DNA of 29,956 nt from a virus: positions 1 through 29,956 of the IMG/VR virus record IMGVR_UViG_3300049847_000174; one strand, written 5' to 3'. Shown piece by piece: positions 25,294-29,444 of the stretch. Positions within the stretch are counted from its first letter, which is position 1. Each line of letters starts with the position of its first letter. The notes beneath the pieces are model-generated. The model worked only from the letters and a program-made list of their open reading frames with translations. It was not told the DNA's origin and searched no databases. The position numbers were made by a program, and so were the translations under genes.

Positions 25294-25614
25294 TTAGCGG
25301 GGAAATACCTTCGGCTGGCAAGCGGGGTTGGGAGTGTTGACGTATACGTTGCGCTCCCACCTGTCTTTAGCCGGGTAGTGACCAGACTTAATGGCATCAG
25401 GCAGCCACTGGAGGTTGCTAACGGCATCGCAGCCGCCACAGGCCAGGGGTATGACGTGATCTTTTGCCCACCCAGGGCATGCGCCTTCGGTCTTGCCTGT
25501 GCTGGGGCATGGGTGGATGCGTTGAAATGCCGCTAGAACCTGTGTGGATCTTACGGTGGTCGGCTCGCAGATGCGGGTCTCGATGAAGGCGGACAGTATT
25601 AGTGCGGACAGCAT
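25294..25614 (-). CDS. HNH endonuclease-like protein with hydrophobic N-terminus
   Basis: From the ATG at 25614 this encodes 106 residues; a longer GTG start at 25677 is possible. Neither has a clear SD. The start MLSALILSAFIETRICEPTT looks like a signal peptide or membrane anchor. The core then shows paired Cys and an HNH site: CPGWAKDHVIPLACGG (DH as metal/catalytic His), followed by VSNLQWLPD (Asn motif) and a Lys/Arg-rich end. Small HNH proteins with paired Cys and export-like leaders are common in proteobacterial phages. Its place is first in the late operon, far from terminase. It could act in packaging or on DNA of competitors. Only the motif is certain. Confidence 0.72.
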   Translation of the reverse strand: MLSALILSAFIETRICEPTTVRSTQVLAAFQRIHPCPSTGKTEGACPGWAKDHVIPLACGGCDAVSNLQWLPDAIKSGHYPAKDRWERNVYVNTPNPACQPKVFPR

Positions 25615-25747
25615 GAAAGTTTGAAAATATGTTGCGAAATTTGGGGGGAGGTGAGGCCGGCCTGCCTGCGCCGACACGTGGAAAGTGTACCCGTCCTACG
25701 GTGTGCGCCGTGGTCCCTGCCCACCGGGCTTGCGAGGCCGGCGGCCT

Positions 25748-25799
25748 ACCCTGTCAACCTACCCTGTCAACCTACCCTAACACATAACCCTGTCAACCT
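25748..25799. repeat. 13-bp iterons (ACCCTGTCAACCT)
   Basis: Perfect copies occupy 25748-25760, 25761-25773 and 25787-25799. A degenerate copy (ACCCTAACACATA) fills 25774-25786, so the four units are in phase. The reverse strand of each perfect copy reads AGGTTGACAGGGT, which includes TTGACA. No matching -10 lies at proper distance, so initiator or repressor binding is favoured over promoter function. Confidence 0.8.
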
Positions 25800-25855
25800 G
25801 TCCTGACACTGTCTGCACTGTGCACGACTCGCTTGTTTACAGTATTTTACACCCG

Positions 25856-25871
25856 GGTTTCACGTGAAACA
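25856..25871. promoter_or_regulatory. parS-like centromere site
   Basis: The 14-bp perfect palindrome GTTTCACGTGAAAC (25857-25870) equals the core of the bacterial chromosomal parS site bound by ParB/Spo0J. With the flanks it is GGTTTCACGTGAAACA, differing from the common 16-mer by one outer base. It lies 3 bp before a perfect DnaA box. The sequence match is seen; ParB binding is inferred. An operator for another repressor remains possible. Confidence 0.75.
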
Positions 25872-25873
25872 CC

Positions 25874-25882
25874 TGTGGATAA
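25874..25882 (-). promoter_or_regulatory. DnaA box 1 (perfect TTATCCACA)
   Basis: Plus-strand TGTGGATAA is the complement of the consensus DnaA box. It sits within CTGTGGATAACTCAC, a 15-bp direct repeat shared with the second box 115 bp to the right. Confidence 0.75.
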
Positions 25883-25988
25883 CTCACAAACTGCCATTGT
25901 TTGCACCCATACCCTACTATATCCGCAGTGTTGACCCCCCTTAAACGCCCGATTAGACCCCTTGCCGGGGCATGTATACCTAACCAGC

Positions 25989-25997
25989 TGTGGATAA
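25989..25997 (-). promoter_or_regulatory. DnaA box 2 (perfect TTATCCACA)
   Basis: Second perfect box in the same orientation, again within CTGTGGATAACTCAC. The two flanking regions continue to share short blocks (GCACCC, CCGC), so they seem to be diverged copies of one segment. Host DnaA recruitment is the inferred use. Confidence 0.75.
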
Positions 25998-26036
25998 CTC
26001 ACTCTGCCCCTATTGTCCGCACCCTAAAAATACCGC

Positions 26037-26066
26037 TTGCACTGCCCCGGTTAAACATGCCATAAT
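26037..26066 (+). promoter_or_regulatory. Rightward sigma-70 promoter candidate
   Basis: TTGCAC and CATAAT are 18 bp apart, and TGC directly before the -10 gives an extended -10. It points toward the small plus-strand genes and lies 40 bp after DnaA box 2. Confidence 0.6.
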
Positions 26067-26092
26067 CCAACCATGGGATGAAAGAGGCCCGA

Positions 26093-26111
26093 CGGGTTAC
26101 CCGGTAACCCG
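26093..26111 (+). repeat. GGGTTAC/GTAACCC palindrome, copy 1
   Basis: CGGGTTACC pairs with GGTAACCCG around a single C, between the two rightward promoter candidates. This is the first plus-region copy of the recurrent family. It lies inside a leader rather than directly before a start codon. Confidence 0.75.
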
Positions 26112-26129
26112 GCCCTCCTAAACAAGGGC

Positions 26130-26158
26130 TTGCAATACCGGATGCCTTGTGCCAGAAT
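26130..26158 (+). promoter_or_regulatory. Second rightward promoter candidate
   Basis: TTGCAA and CAGAAT are separated by 17 bp, with TGC before the -10, the same design as the promoter at 26037. Both may drive the plus-strand cluster. The -10 is less perfect. Confidence 0.5.
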
Positions 26159-26231
26159 CAAGGCCTGTTCTTTAAAAACCTGACCTAGCTAGCCGGCTGC
26201 GAAGCCTGCCCTAGACACCCCGCTAAGCGCG

Positions 26232-26268
26232 GGGTTACCAGTAGGCCGCCCCGGCCTACTGTTAACCC
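26232..26268 (+). repeat. GGGTTAC-type palindrome, copy 2 (long)
   Basis: GGGTTACCAGTAGGCCG pairs with CGGCCTACTGTTAACCC around CCC with one mismatch, 17 positions long. It ends 13 nt before the 43-aa ORF. A smaller hairpin (CCCCGC with GCGGGG) lies just before it and shares its first bases. Confidence 0.75.
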
Positions 26269-26281
26269 TACAAAGGCACCC

Positions 26282-26413
26282 ATGCAAAACGCACAAAACC
26301 AAGCCCGCAAGGTTCTCCCCATGAACGGCGGCACCCCAGTATTTAACATGCCCCCCCAAGGGCTGGCACTGGCCCCCAAGGGCCCACAACACCCGCTGGC
26401 GCCCCGCAAGTAG
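26282..26413 (+). CDS. 43-residue small protein, hypothetical
   Basis: The start ATG is preceded by AAAGGCACCC, the same AAAGGCA ribosome-binding leader used by several later genes, and by a long hairpin of the recurrent family. That is the main support. The product begins MQNAQNQARKVLPMNGGTPV and ends HPLAPRK; it is Pro/Gln-rich, basic and low in structure. No homology recognised. It may be a real small early protein or a leader peptide. Confidence 0.5.
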   Translation: MQNAQNQARKVLPMNGGTPVFNMPPQGLALAPKGPQHPLAPRK

Positions 26414-26424
26414 CGTCCTCCCTA

Positions 26425-26446
26425 TGCACCCCCTAGCCGGGGTGCA
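26425..26446 (+). other. Hairpin overlapping the operator-like palindromes
   Basis: TGCACCCC pairs perfectly with GGGGTGCA around CTAGCC. It has no T-run. Its last bases are shared with the first palindrome at 26443, so the two RNA folds exclude each other. Confidence 0.5.
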
Positions 26447-26477
26447 CTGACAGTGCATAACGTGCACTGTCAGTGCA
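26443..26477. promoter_or_regulatory. Tandem 15-bp palindromes, operator-like
   Basis: TGCACTG-A-CAGTGCA (26443-26457) and TGCACTG-T-CAGTGCA (26463-26477) are perfect inverted repeats whose centres are 20 bp apart, about two helical turns. Each is part of an 18-bp direct repeat. They lie 36 bp before the next start codon. Dimeric repressor sites are the simplest reading; RNA hairpins are an alternative. Confidence 0.65.
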
Positions 26478-26512
26478 TATCGCACAAACCCCCTAAACCT
26501 AAGGAACTGATC

Positions 26513-27175
26513 ATGAGCACCAAGCAATTCAAACAAGCCGCTGCAACCCTGTTTGCAAGCATCCTGGCAGCCGAGACCCTGCGCGATGACGTCAAGAATG
26601 CAACCCTGATGGCCGATGCACTGCAAACGGATGCGTTTGCTGAAACCCTGGCCATTGTCAAGGCCTATGTCGAAGAGAACGGCGCCGCTGACAAGGGCGC
26701 CGTTTACAAACTCGCTGAAGACTGCATGAGCGAACTTCAGGCCTTGAGAACGGCAGAGCTAAAGCGTGCCGGCTTGAGCACGAAAGACGCCACGGGCAAG
26801 AAGGACGCAATCTGTAACAGGCTGGCCGTCTACAAAAACCGCATCCTTTCAGGTCTCGAAAAGCGCGGCACGCTAGAACAGCCCACCCCGGAACAACTCA
26901 AGGCCGAGAAAGAAACGGCAAAGACTACAAAAGCCAGCGCTGAAGCCCTGAAATCGGCGCAAGCATCGCAAGGCCTGCGACCCGTCACGGTGTCCGAACT
27001 GCTACAAGCCTTGTCCCTGGCCGTGACGGCTGGCGCGCTGGACCGGGCCGAGTGGGCAGCCGCAAAACATCTTGCCATGCGCATCGATGCGGGCTTTGCG
27101 GCTTTCCATGGCACGCAAGCGCCGATGAACATGGGTGACGTTGTCGAAGTGGTCGGACCCGCGCTCACCCACTAA
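26513..27175 (+). CDS. Hypothetical early protein, 220 aa
   Basis: Start at ATG 26513 with AAGGAA 6 nt before; a frame extension upstream to 26453 crosses the tandem palindromes and is rejected. The protein is helical, Ala/Lys/Glu-rich: FKQAAATLFASILAAETLRD, then AELKRAGLSTKDATGKKDAI, a Lys/Ala linker (TAKTTKASAEALKSAQ) and a C-terminal domain (VSELLQALSLAVTAGALDRA). No enzyme motif. It could be a DNA-binding or host-interaction protein. It follows operator-like sites and may be a regulated early gene. It is followed by two strong hairpins. Confidence 0.8.
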   Translation: MSTKQFKQAAATLFASILAAETLRDDVKNATLMADALQTDAFAETLAIVKAYVEENGAADKGAVYKLAEDCMSELQALRTAELKRAGLSTKDATGKKDAICNRLAVYKNRILSGLEKRGTLEQPTPEQLKAEKETAKTTKASAEALKSAQASQGLRPVTVSELLQALSLAVTAGALDRAEWAAAKHLAMRIDAGFAAFHGTQAPMNMGDVVEVVGPALTH

Positions 27176-27181
27176 GCACCA

Positions 27182-27210
27182 CCCCAAGGGTTACCCCGTA
27201 ACCCTTGGGG
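27182..27210 (+). repeat. GGGTTAC-type palindrome, copy 3
   Basis: CCCCAAGGGTTAC pairs perfectly with GTAACCCTTGGGG around CCC, 13 bp. It lies 6 bp after the stop of the 220-aa gene and abuts the next hairpin. The outer pairs (CCCCAA with TTGGGG) differ from other copies but stay paired. Confidence 0.8.
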
Positions 27211-27249
27211 GTTAAACCCGCTAGCCCGTCAGGCTGGCGGGTTTAACCC
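27209..27249 (+). other. Long hairpin after the 220-aa gene
   Basis: GGGTTAAACCCGCTAGCC pairs with GGCTGGCGGGTTTAACCC around CGTCA. All 18 positions pair, one as G-U. It ends 19 nt before the next start. There is no T-run; processing or insulation of mRNA is as likely as termination. Confidence 0.65.
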
Positions 27250-27272
27250 CTAACGCTAAAGGCATAACATGA
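27239..27272 (+). promoter_or_regulatory. Repeated leader with ribosome-binding site, first copy
   Basis: The 34 bases from GGGTTTAACCCCTAA to AAAGGCATAACATGA match 27655-27688 at 32 positions. AAAGGC serves as SD. The repeat includes the start codon of the 53-aa gene, so leader and start moved or were kept as one module. Confidence 0.7.
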
Positions 27273-27430
27273 CAACATGGCATTTAGTGGGCAAGTCGCG
27301 CAGTGATCTGCGCGTGTGCTCTCCTCTGACCTTATCCGCGTGGATGTCGCGCGGGTATGCCCCCCTTTTGACGGGGCGCCTCTCAGACATGCATGCGCAC
27401 AAAGCGCGCATTCTAGGGGGCGCAAAATGA
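27269..27430 (+). CDS. 53-residue hypothetical protein
   Basis: The ATG is inside the repeated leader AAAGGCATAAC-ATG, the best start evidence in this stretch. The product begins MTTWHLVGKSRSDLRVCSPL and ends KARILGGAK; it is basic. Its stop overlaps the next start as ATGA, so it is coupled to the 67-aa gene. A longer alternative frame for the next gene begins at 27316 with GTG and no SD and is rejected. No family recognised. Confidence 0.55.
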   Translation: MTTWHLVGKSRSDLRVCSPLTLSAWMSRGYAPLLTGRLSDMHAHKARILGGAK

Positions 27431-27630
27431 TGTTCGCCCTATACTGGCCAGCACAGCGCGGGGAACCCGCTGTAAGGCATGGAAAGCTGGCGCAAACTGA
27501 AACGCAAGCTCTAGCACGCTTAAAGCGTGCCCCAGTCGGCGCCACTGTGCGCACATGGCCAGAAGATATAACGCATGCGGTAAAGCGTGCGCCGGACCTA
27601 GTCACCCGGCTGGCAGAATACCTGTTGTAA
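27427..27630 (+). CDS. 67-residue hypothetical protein
   Basis: It begins at the first of two adjacent ATG codons, overlapping the preceding stop, with AGGGGG about 7 nt upstream. The protein (MMFALYWPAQRGEPAVRHGK, then LARLKRAPVGATVRTWPEDI, ending RLAEYLL) is small, basic and possibly a helix-strand-helix domain. No family recognised. It is followed by palindrome copy 4. Confidence 0.6.
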   Translation: MMFALYWPAQRGEPAVRHGKLAQTETQALARLKRAPVGATVRTWPEDITHAVKRAPDLVTRLAEYLL

Positions 27631-27636
27631 ACCCTG

Positions 27637-27657
27637 CCCGGGTTACAGTAACCCGGG
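27637..27657 (+). repeat. GGGTTAC-type palindrome, copy 4
   Basis: CCCGGGTTAC and GTAACCCGGG surround a single A, a perfect palindrome. It begins 6 bp after a stop and ends 27 nt before the lipoprotein start. Confidence 0.8.
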
Positions 27658-27688
27658 TTTAACCCCTAATGCTAAAGGCATATCATGA
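27655..27688 (+). promoter_or_regulatory. Repeated leader with ribosome-binding site, second copy
   Basis: Matches 27239-27272 at 32 of 34 positions, including AAAGGCATA and the start codon. It directly joins palindrome copy 4, sharing GGG. Confidence 0.7.
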
Positions 27689-27921
27689 AATTCCTGATCC
27701 TGATTTTGTGCGCTTTTCTGGCGGCCTGCGGCGGTGGCGGTGGCGATGATCCGCAGCGCATCCAAGCTTGTCACCCGGATGAATTTGATTGCGTAGCTCT
27801 ATATAAAGGCGAACTACCCTTCATATACTGGTTTGCCGACGCATCCAGTGAACTGCTGATTTTCAGCGACGGTCCGCTGACTACCTATAGTGGCAAAATG
27901 CTTGAAAGAACGCCCTATTGA
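27685..27921 (+). CDS. Small phage lipoprotein
   Basis: This encodes 78 residues with the SD AAAGGCA in the repeated leader. MKFLILILCAFLAAC is a lipoprotein signal with lipobox L12-A13-A14-C15; Gly at +2 favours outer-membrane sorting in Gram-negative cells. A five-Gly linker follows, then a 58-residue domain with two more Cys (ACHPDEFDC) that could pair. Phage lipoproteins of this size often act in superinfection exclusion (Llp of T5 type) or as outer spanins. Being among small plus-strand genes far from the endolysin favours exclusion, but this is inference. Confidence 0.8.
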   Translation: MKFLILILCAFLAACGGGGGDDPQRIQACHPDEFDCVALYKGELPFIYWFADASSELLIFSDGPLTTYSGKMLERTPY

Positions 27922-27930
27922 TGGTATACT
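27902..27930 (+). promoter_or_regulatory. Strong sigma-70 promoter candidate
   Basis: TTGAAA and TATACT are exactly 17 bp apart, inside and just after the 3' end of the lipoprotein gene. It would give a transcript starting near 27937 that runs through a highly folded 240-nt leader toward the 87-aa gene. Confidence 0.65.
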
Positions 27931-27961
27931 AGGTGCCTAGGTTGAAGATCCTAGGCGCTTT

Positions 27962-27985
27962 GTCCGGGTTACCAGTAACCCGGAC
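27962..27985 (+). repeat. GGGTTAC-type palindrome, copy 5
   Basis: GTCCGGGTTAC pairs with GTAACCCGGAC around CA. The outer T and A extend it to 12 pairs. It lies inside the putative leader RNA and not directly before a start codon. Confidence 0.8.
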
Positions 27986-28122
27986 AGCCTCGCAAGGCCT
28001 GAGCTTTGCGAGGCTGTCCGATAAGGCCCGACGGGGCTGGACAGTACGCGAGGGTTACGTTTGTTTGCTGCTTTGTTTTCGATAACTCGTTAAACGGTGG
28101 AAAAGCAAAAGCAGCCGGTTTT

Positions 28123-28146
28123 GCCCGGGTTACGAATAACCCGGGC
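28123..28146 (+). repeat. GGGTTA-type palindrome, copy 6
   Basis: GCCCGGGTTA pairs with TAACCCGGGC around CGAA. It ends 28 nt before the 87-aa gene. Here the spacer differs from the other copies (the inner C-G pair is missing) while the stem stays perfect. Confidence 0.8.
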
Positions 28147-28174
28147 CCATTCACCTAACCTAGAGGGTTTACTT

Positions 28175-28438
28175 ATGCAGATTCATCGATTCATTGACCC
28201 TGCCGTGGCTGCTGCTGAGCCGGCAGCCATCGCCCGCGCAGTGCTGCGCATTCACCAGCGCGGCGCAGAGTATGCCCGAAATGCCCTCCACGCATACACC
28301 CCCCGCAACAAGGCTGGATGGTTCGAACTGTTGATCGTGTTCGGCTGCAACGAACAGGGTGACTTCACCCCGGGCCAGTCGATGACGGTGTGCATGATCC
28401 AGCGCACGCCTGAGGCTGAATTCGAATTCCATTCCTGA
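28175..28438 (+). CDS. 87-residue hypothetical protein
   Basis: Start at ATG 28175 with AGAGGG 7 nt before; upstream in-frame codons lie across palindrome copy 6 and are rejected. The product begins MQIHRFIDPAVAAAEPAAIA, followed by helices (ARAVLRIHQRGAEYARNALH) and a strand pair (GWFELLIVFGCNEQGDFTPG, then TVCMIQRT). It ends EAEFEFHS. No family recognised; alpha/beta, soluble. It lies between palindromes copy 6 and copy 7. Confidence 0.75.
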   Translation: MQIHRFIDPAVAAAEPAAIARAVLRIHQRGAEYARNALHAYTPRNKAGWFELLIVFGCNEQGDFTPGQSMTVCMIQRTPEAEFEFHS

Positions 28439-28444
28439 AACCCT

Positions 28445-28467
28445 GTCCGGGTTACTGTAACCCGGAC
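28445..28467 (+). repeat. GGGTTAC-type palindrome, copy 7
   Basis: GTCCGGGTTAC and GTAACCCGGAC surround a single T. It ends 12 nt before the 24-codon ORF and is followed by GAAAGGCACAAC, the family ribosome-binding leader. Confidence 0.8.
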
Positions 28468-28479
28468 GAAAGGCACAAC

Positions 28480-28554
28480 ATGATCCGTATGTATTCTGTC
28501 GACCTGGGCTGCTACCTGTGCAGCCTGGACATGATCACATGGTGGCGCGAATGA
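28480..28554 (+). CDS. 24-residue leader peptide / micro-protein
   Basis: The start has the AAAGGCACAAC leader. The product begins MIRMYSVDLGCYLCSLDMIT and ends in WWRE. Its stop overlaps the ATG of the next gene as ATGA, so its translation probably delivers ribosomes to the 74-aa gene, which lacks its own SD. Cys-x2-Cys (C11, C14) is present. It may be a coupling leader rather than a functional protein. Confidence 0.5.
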   Translation: MIRMYSVDLGCYLCSLDMITWWRE

Positions 28555-28775
28555 TCGCCGCCCGCGCTTACCGGGTGCGCTACCTGGGAATGACGAACAC
28601 CAAGGGTGCACGCTGGACTGTCCAGACTGCGGGCGGTGCCACCATGCAGTGGGATGCCACCATGCACACCATGGACGAAGCGGTGTCGGCATACGCTTTC
28701 CCGCAGGATGTCAGCGAGGCGCACAAAGCCGAGCTGCCTAACGGGGACGTGGTCTACACCATCCCGAAGATCTAA
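28551..28775 (+). CDS. 74-residue hypothetical protein
   Basis: The ATG overlaps the stop of the 24-codon ORF. A start at 28518 in the same frame has no SD. The protein opens MIAARAYRVRYLGMTNTKGA, with beta strands and a helix (MDEAVSAYAFPQDVSEAHKA), and ends DVVYTIPKI. It looks like a compact beta-beta-alpha-beta domain. No family recognised. Followed by palindrome copy 8. Confidence 0.7.
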   Translation: MIAARAYRVRYLGMTNTKGARWTVQTAGGATMQWDATMHTMDEAVSAYAFPQDVSEAHKAELPNGDVVYTIPKI

Positions 28776-28781
28776 CCACGC

Positions 28782-28808
28782 GGGCCCGGGTTACAGTAAC
28801 CCGGGCCC
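28782..28808 (+). repeat. GGGTTAC-type palindrome, copy 8
   Basis: GGGCCCGGGTTAC and GTAACCCGGGCCC surround a single A: a perfect 27-bp palindrome, the strongest of the family. It ends 20 nt before the envelope-protein gene. Confidence 0.85.
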
Positions 28809-28828
28809 TTACTCTAGGAGTTTCTAAC

Positions 28829-29431
28829 ATGTTCGCAGTAATGCTGTCTGTCTTCCTTGCCTGCTGCGCCCTCGGCGCCCTGGTGTGTTTCCTGGCTGCA
28901 TGGCAAGTCGCGAGCCCGGTCGTACGTTCAAACCTGGCACTCGCGCTGCTCTTCGCCCTCGTCATCTGTGCGTCGACAGTGGCGCAAGCCCAGACGGTGG
29001 GGCTTCATGCCTACACCTACCATGCCAAGGAGGGCGAGCCCACAGACTGTCAAATAGGCACCTGCACCGGACACTACCAAAACCGCACTCGTGGCCTATA
29101 CGTGGTGCATGATGGCTATATCGCGGGCGCTTACTGCAACTCATTCAGCCTGCCCCAGTACAACGCGGTCAACCTCATTCAGCAGCGCAGTTGCAACCTG
29201 ACGTGGCACGGTGGCAAGGTGTGGACCCTCGCAGGTGGTGATTCCTGGGACCTATCGGCCAGCCTGGAGGCGGTTGTGGGCTACAAGGCTAACGTGCCTG
29301 CCCTTGTTCGCATCCCGGGTGTGGCGGATATCATCGCCATGCCTGCGATTTCTGCCCGCTTTGGGCCTCTTCGTGCCACGGTATTCAGCCCGAATGCCGT
29401 GCATTTCAGCCTGGAATACAGGTTACAGTAA
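28829..29431 (+). CDS. Probable exported envelope / outer-membrane protein
   Basis: This encodes 200 residues with SD TAGGAG. Two hydrophobic stretches (about 2-25 and 35-53) precede AQA-QT at residues 52-56, a good signal-peptidase site. The mature part has pairs of Cys (DCQIGTC), then RTRGLYVVHDGYIAGAYCNS, a pattern I associate with small phage or bacterial beta-barrel proteins. The last segment VHFSLEY alternates hydrophobic residues and ends in an aromatic, like a barrel beta-signal, but is followed by RLQ encoded by a palindrome copy. Role could be surface change or superinfection exclusion. The length of the N-terminus is unusual. Confidence 0.65.
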   Translation: MFAVMLSVFLACCALGALVCFLAAWQVASPVVRSNLALALLFALVICASTVAQAQTVGLHAYTYHAKEGEPTDCQIGTCTGHYQNRTRGLYVVHDGYIAGAYCNSFSLPQYNAVNLIQQRSCNLTWHGGKVWTLAGGDSWDLSASLEAVVGYKANVPALVRIPGVADIIAMPAISARFGPLRATVFSPNAVHFSLEYRLQ

Positions 29432-29433
29432 CC
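29421..29433 (+). repeat. GGGTTAC-type palindrome, copy 9 (short, supplies stop codon)
   Basis: GGTTAC-A-GTAACC (followed by CGG) overlaps the end of the envelope gene. Its TAA is the gene's stop codon, and it encodes the last residues L-Q. It ends 11 nt before the next start. Confidence 0.7.
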
Positions 29434-29444
29434 CGGAGAACGAC

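Larger units (their letters stand above)
25615..26281. other. Divergent gene-free region, origin-like
   Basis: No gene is supported in this 667-bp stretch between the leftward late genes and rightward small genes. It holds 13-bp iterons, a parS-like palindrome, two DnaA boxes and two rightward promoter candidates, each listed separately. An AT-rich patch (25834-25850, TTGTTTACAGTATTTTAC) precedes the parS palindrome. I infer replication origin and/or segregation functions. ORFs of about 60 codons in it lack SDs and contain the repeats, so I reject them. Confidence 0.6.
27931..28150 (+). ncRNA. Putative structured leader or small RNA
   Basis: The stretch between promoter and next gene has no ORF but many strong folds: GTGCCTAGG with CCTAGGCGC at 27933-27958; palindrome copy 5; CGGACAGCCTCGCAAGGC with GCTTTGCGAGGCTGTCCG at 27981-28020 (18 pairs); GCTGCTTTGTTTTC with a bulged partner at 28100-28115; and palindrome copy 6. 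Copy 5 and the 18-pair stem share GGAC, so they exclude each other, as in attenuators. It is not a tRNA. Whether it is a separate sRNA or a 5' leader is unknown. Confidence 0.45.

Noticed and set aside
25747-25800. Array of leftward promoters from TTGACA in each iteron
   Set aside because: No acceptable -10 lies 16-18 bp from any of the three TTGACA sequences.
25840-25871. Leftward promoter with TAAAAT as -10 and the parS palindrome as operator
   Set aside because: The -35 at fitting distance is poor; kept only as an alternative explanation for the palindrome.
27243-27605. 120-codon minus-strand ORF
   Set aside because: Cys/Arg-rich shadow frame opposite two plus-strand genes with good starts.
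27316-27630. Longer version of the 67-aa gene
   Set aside because: It would start at GTG without SD inside the 53-aa gene, whose start has the repeated leader; the ATGA overlap start is preferred.
27931-28020. tRNA-like folding near GGTTGAAGATCC
   Set aside because: No cloverleaf: T-loop consensus, anticodon arm and CCA-side acceptor pairing are missing. The stems are better explained by simple hairpins.
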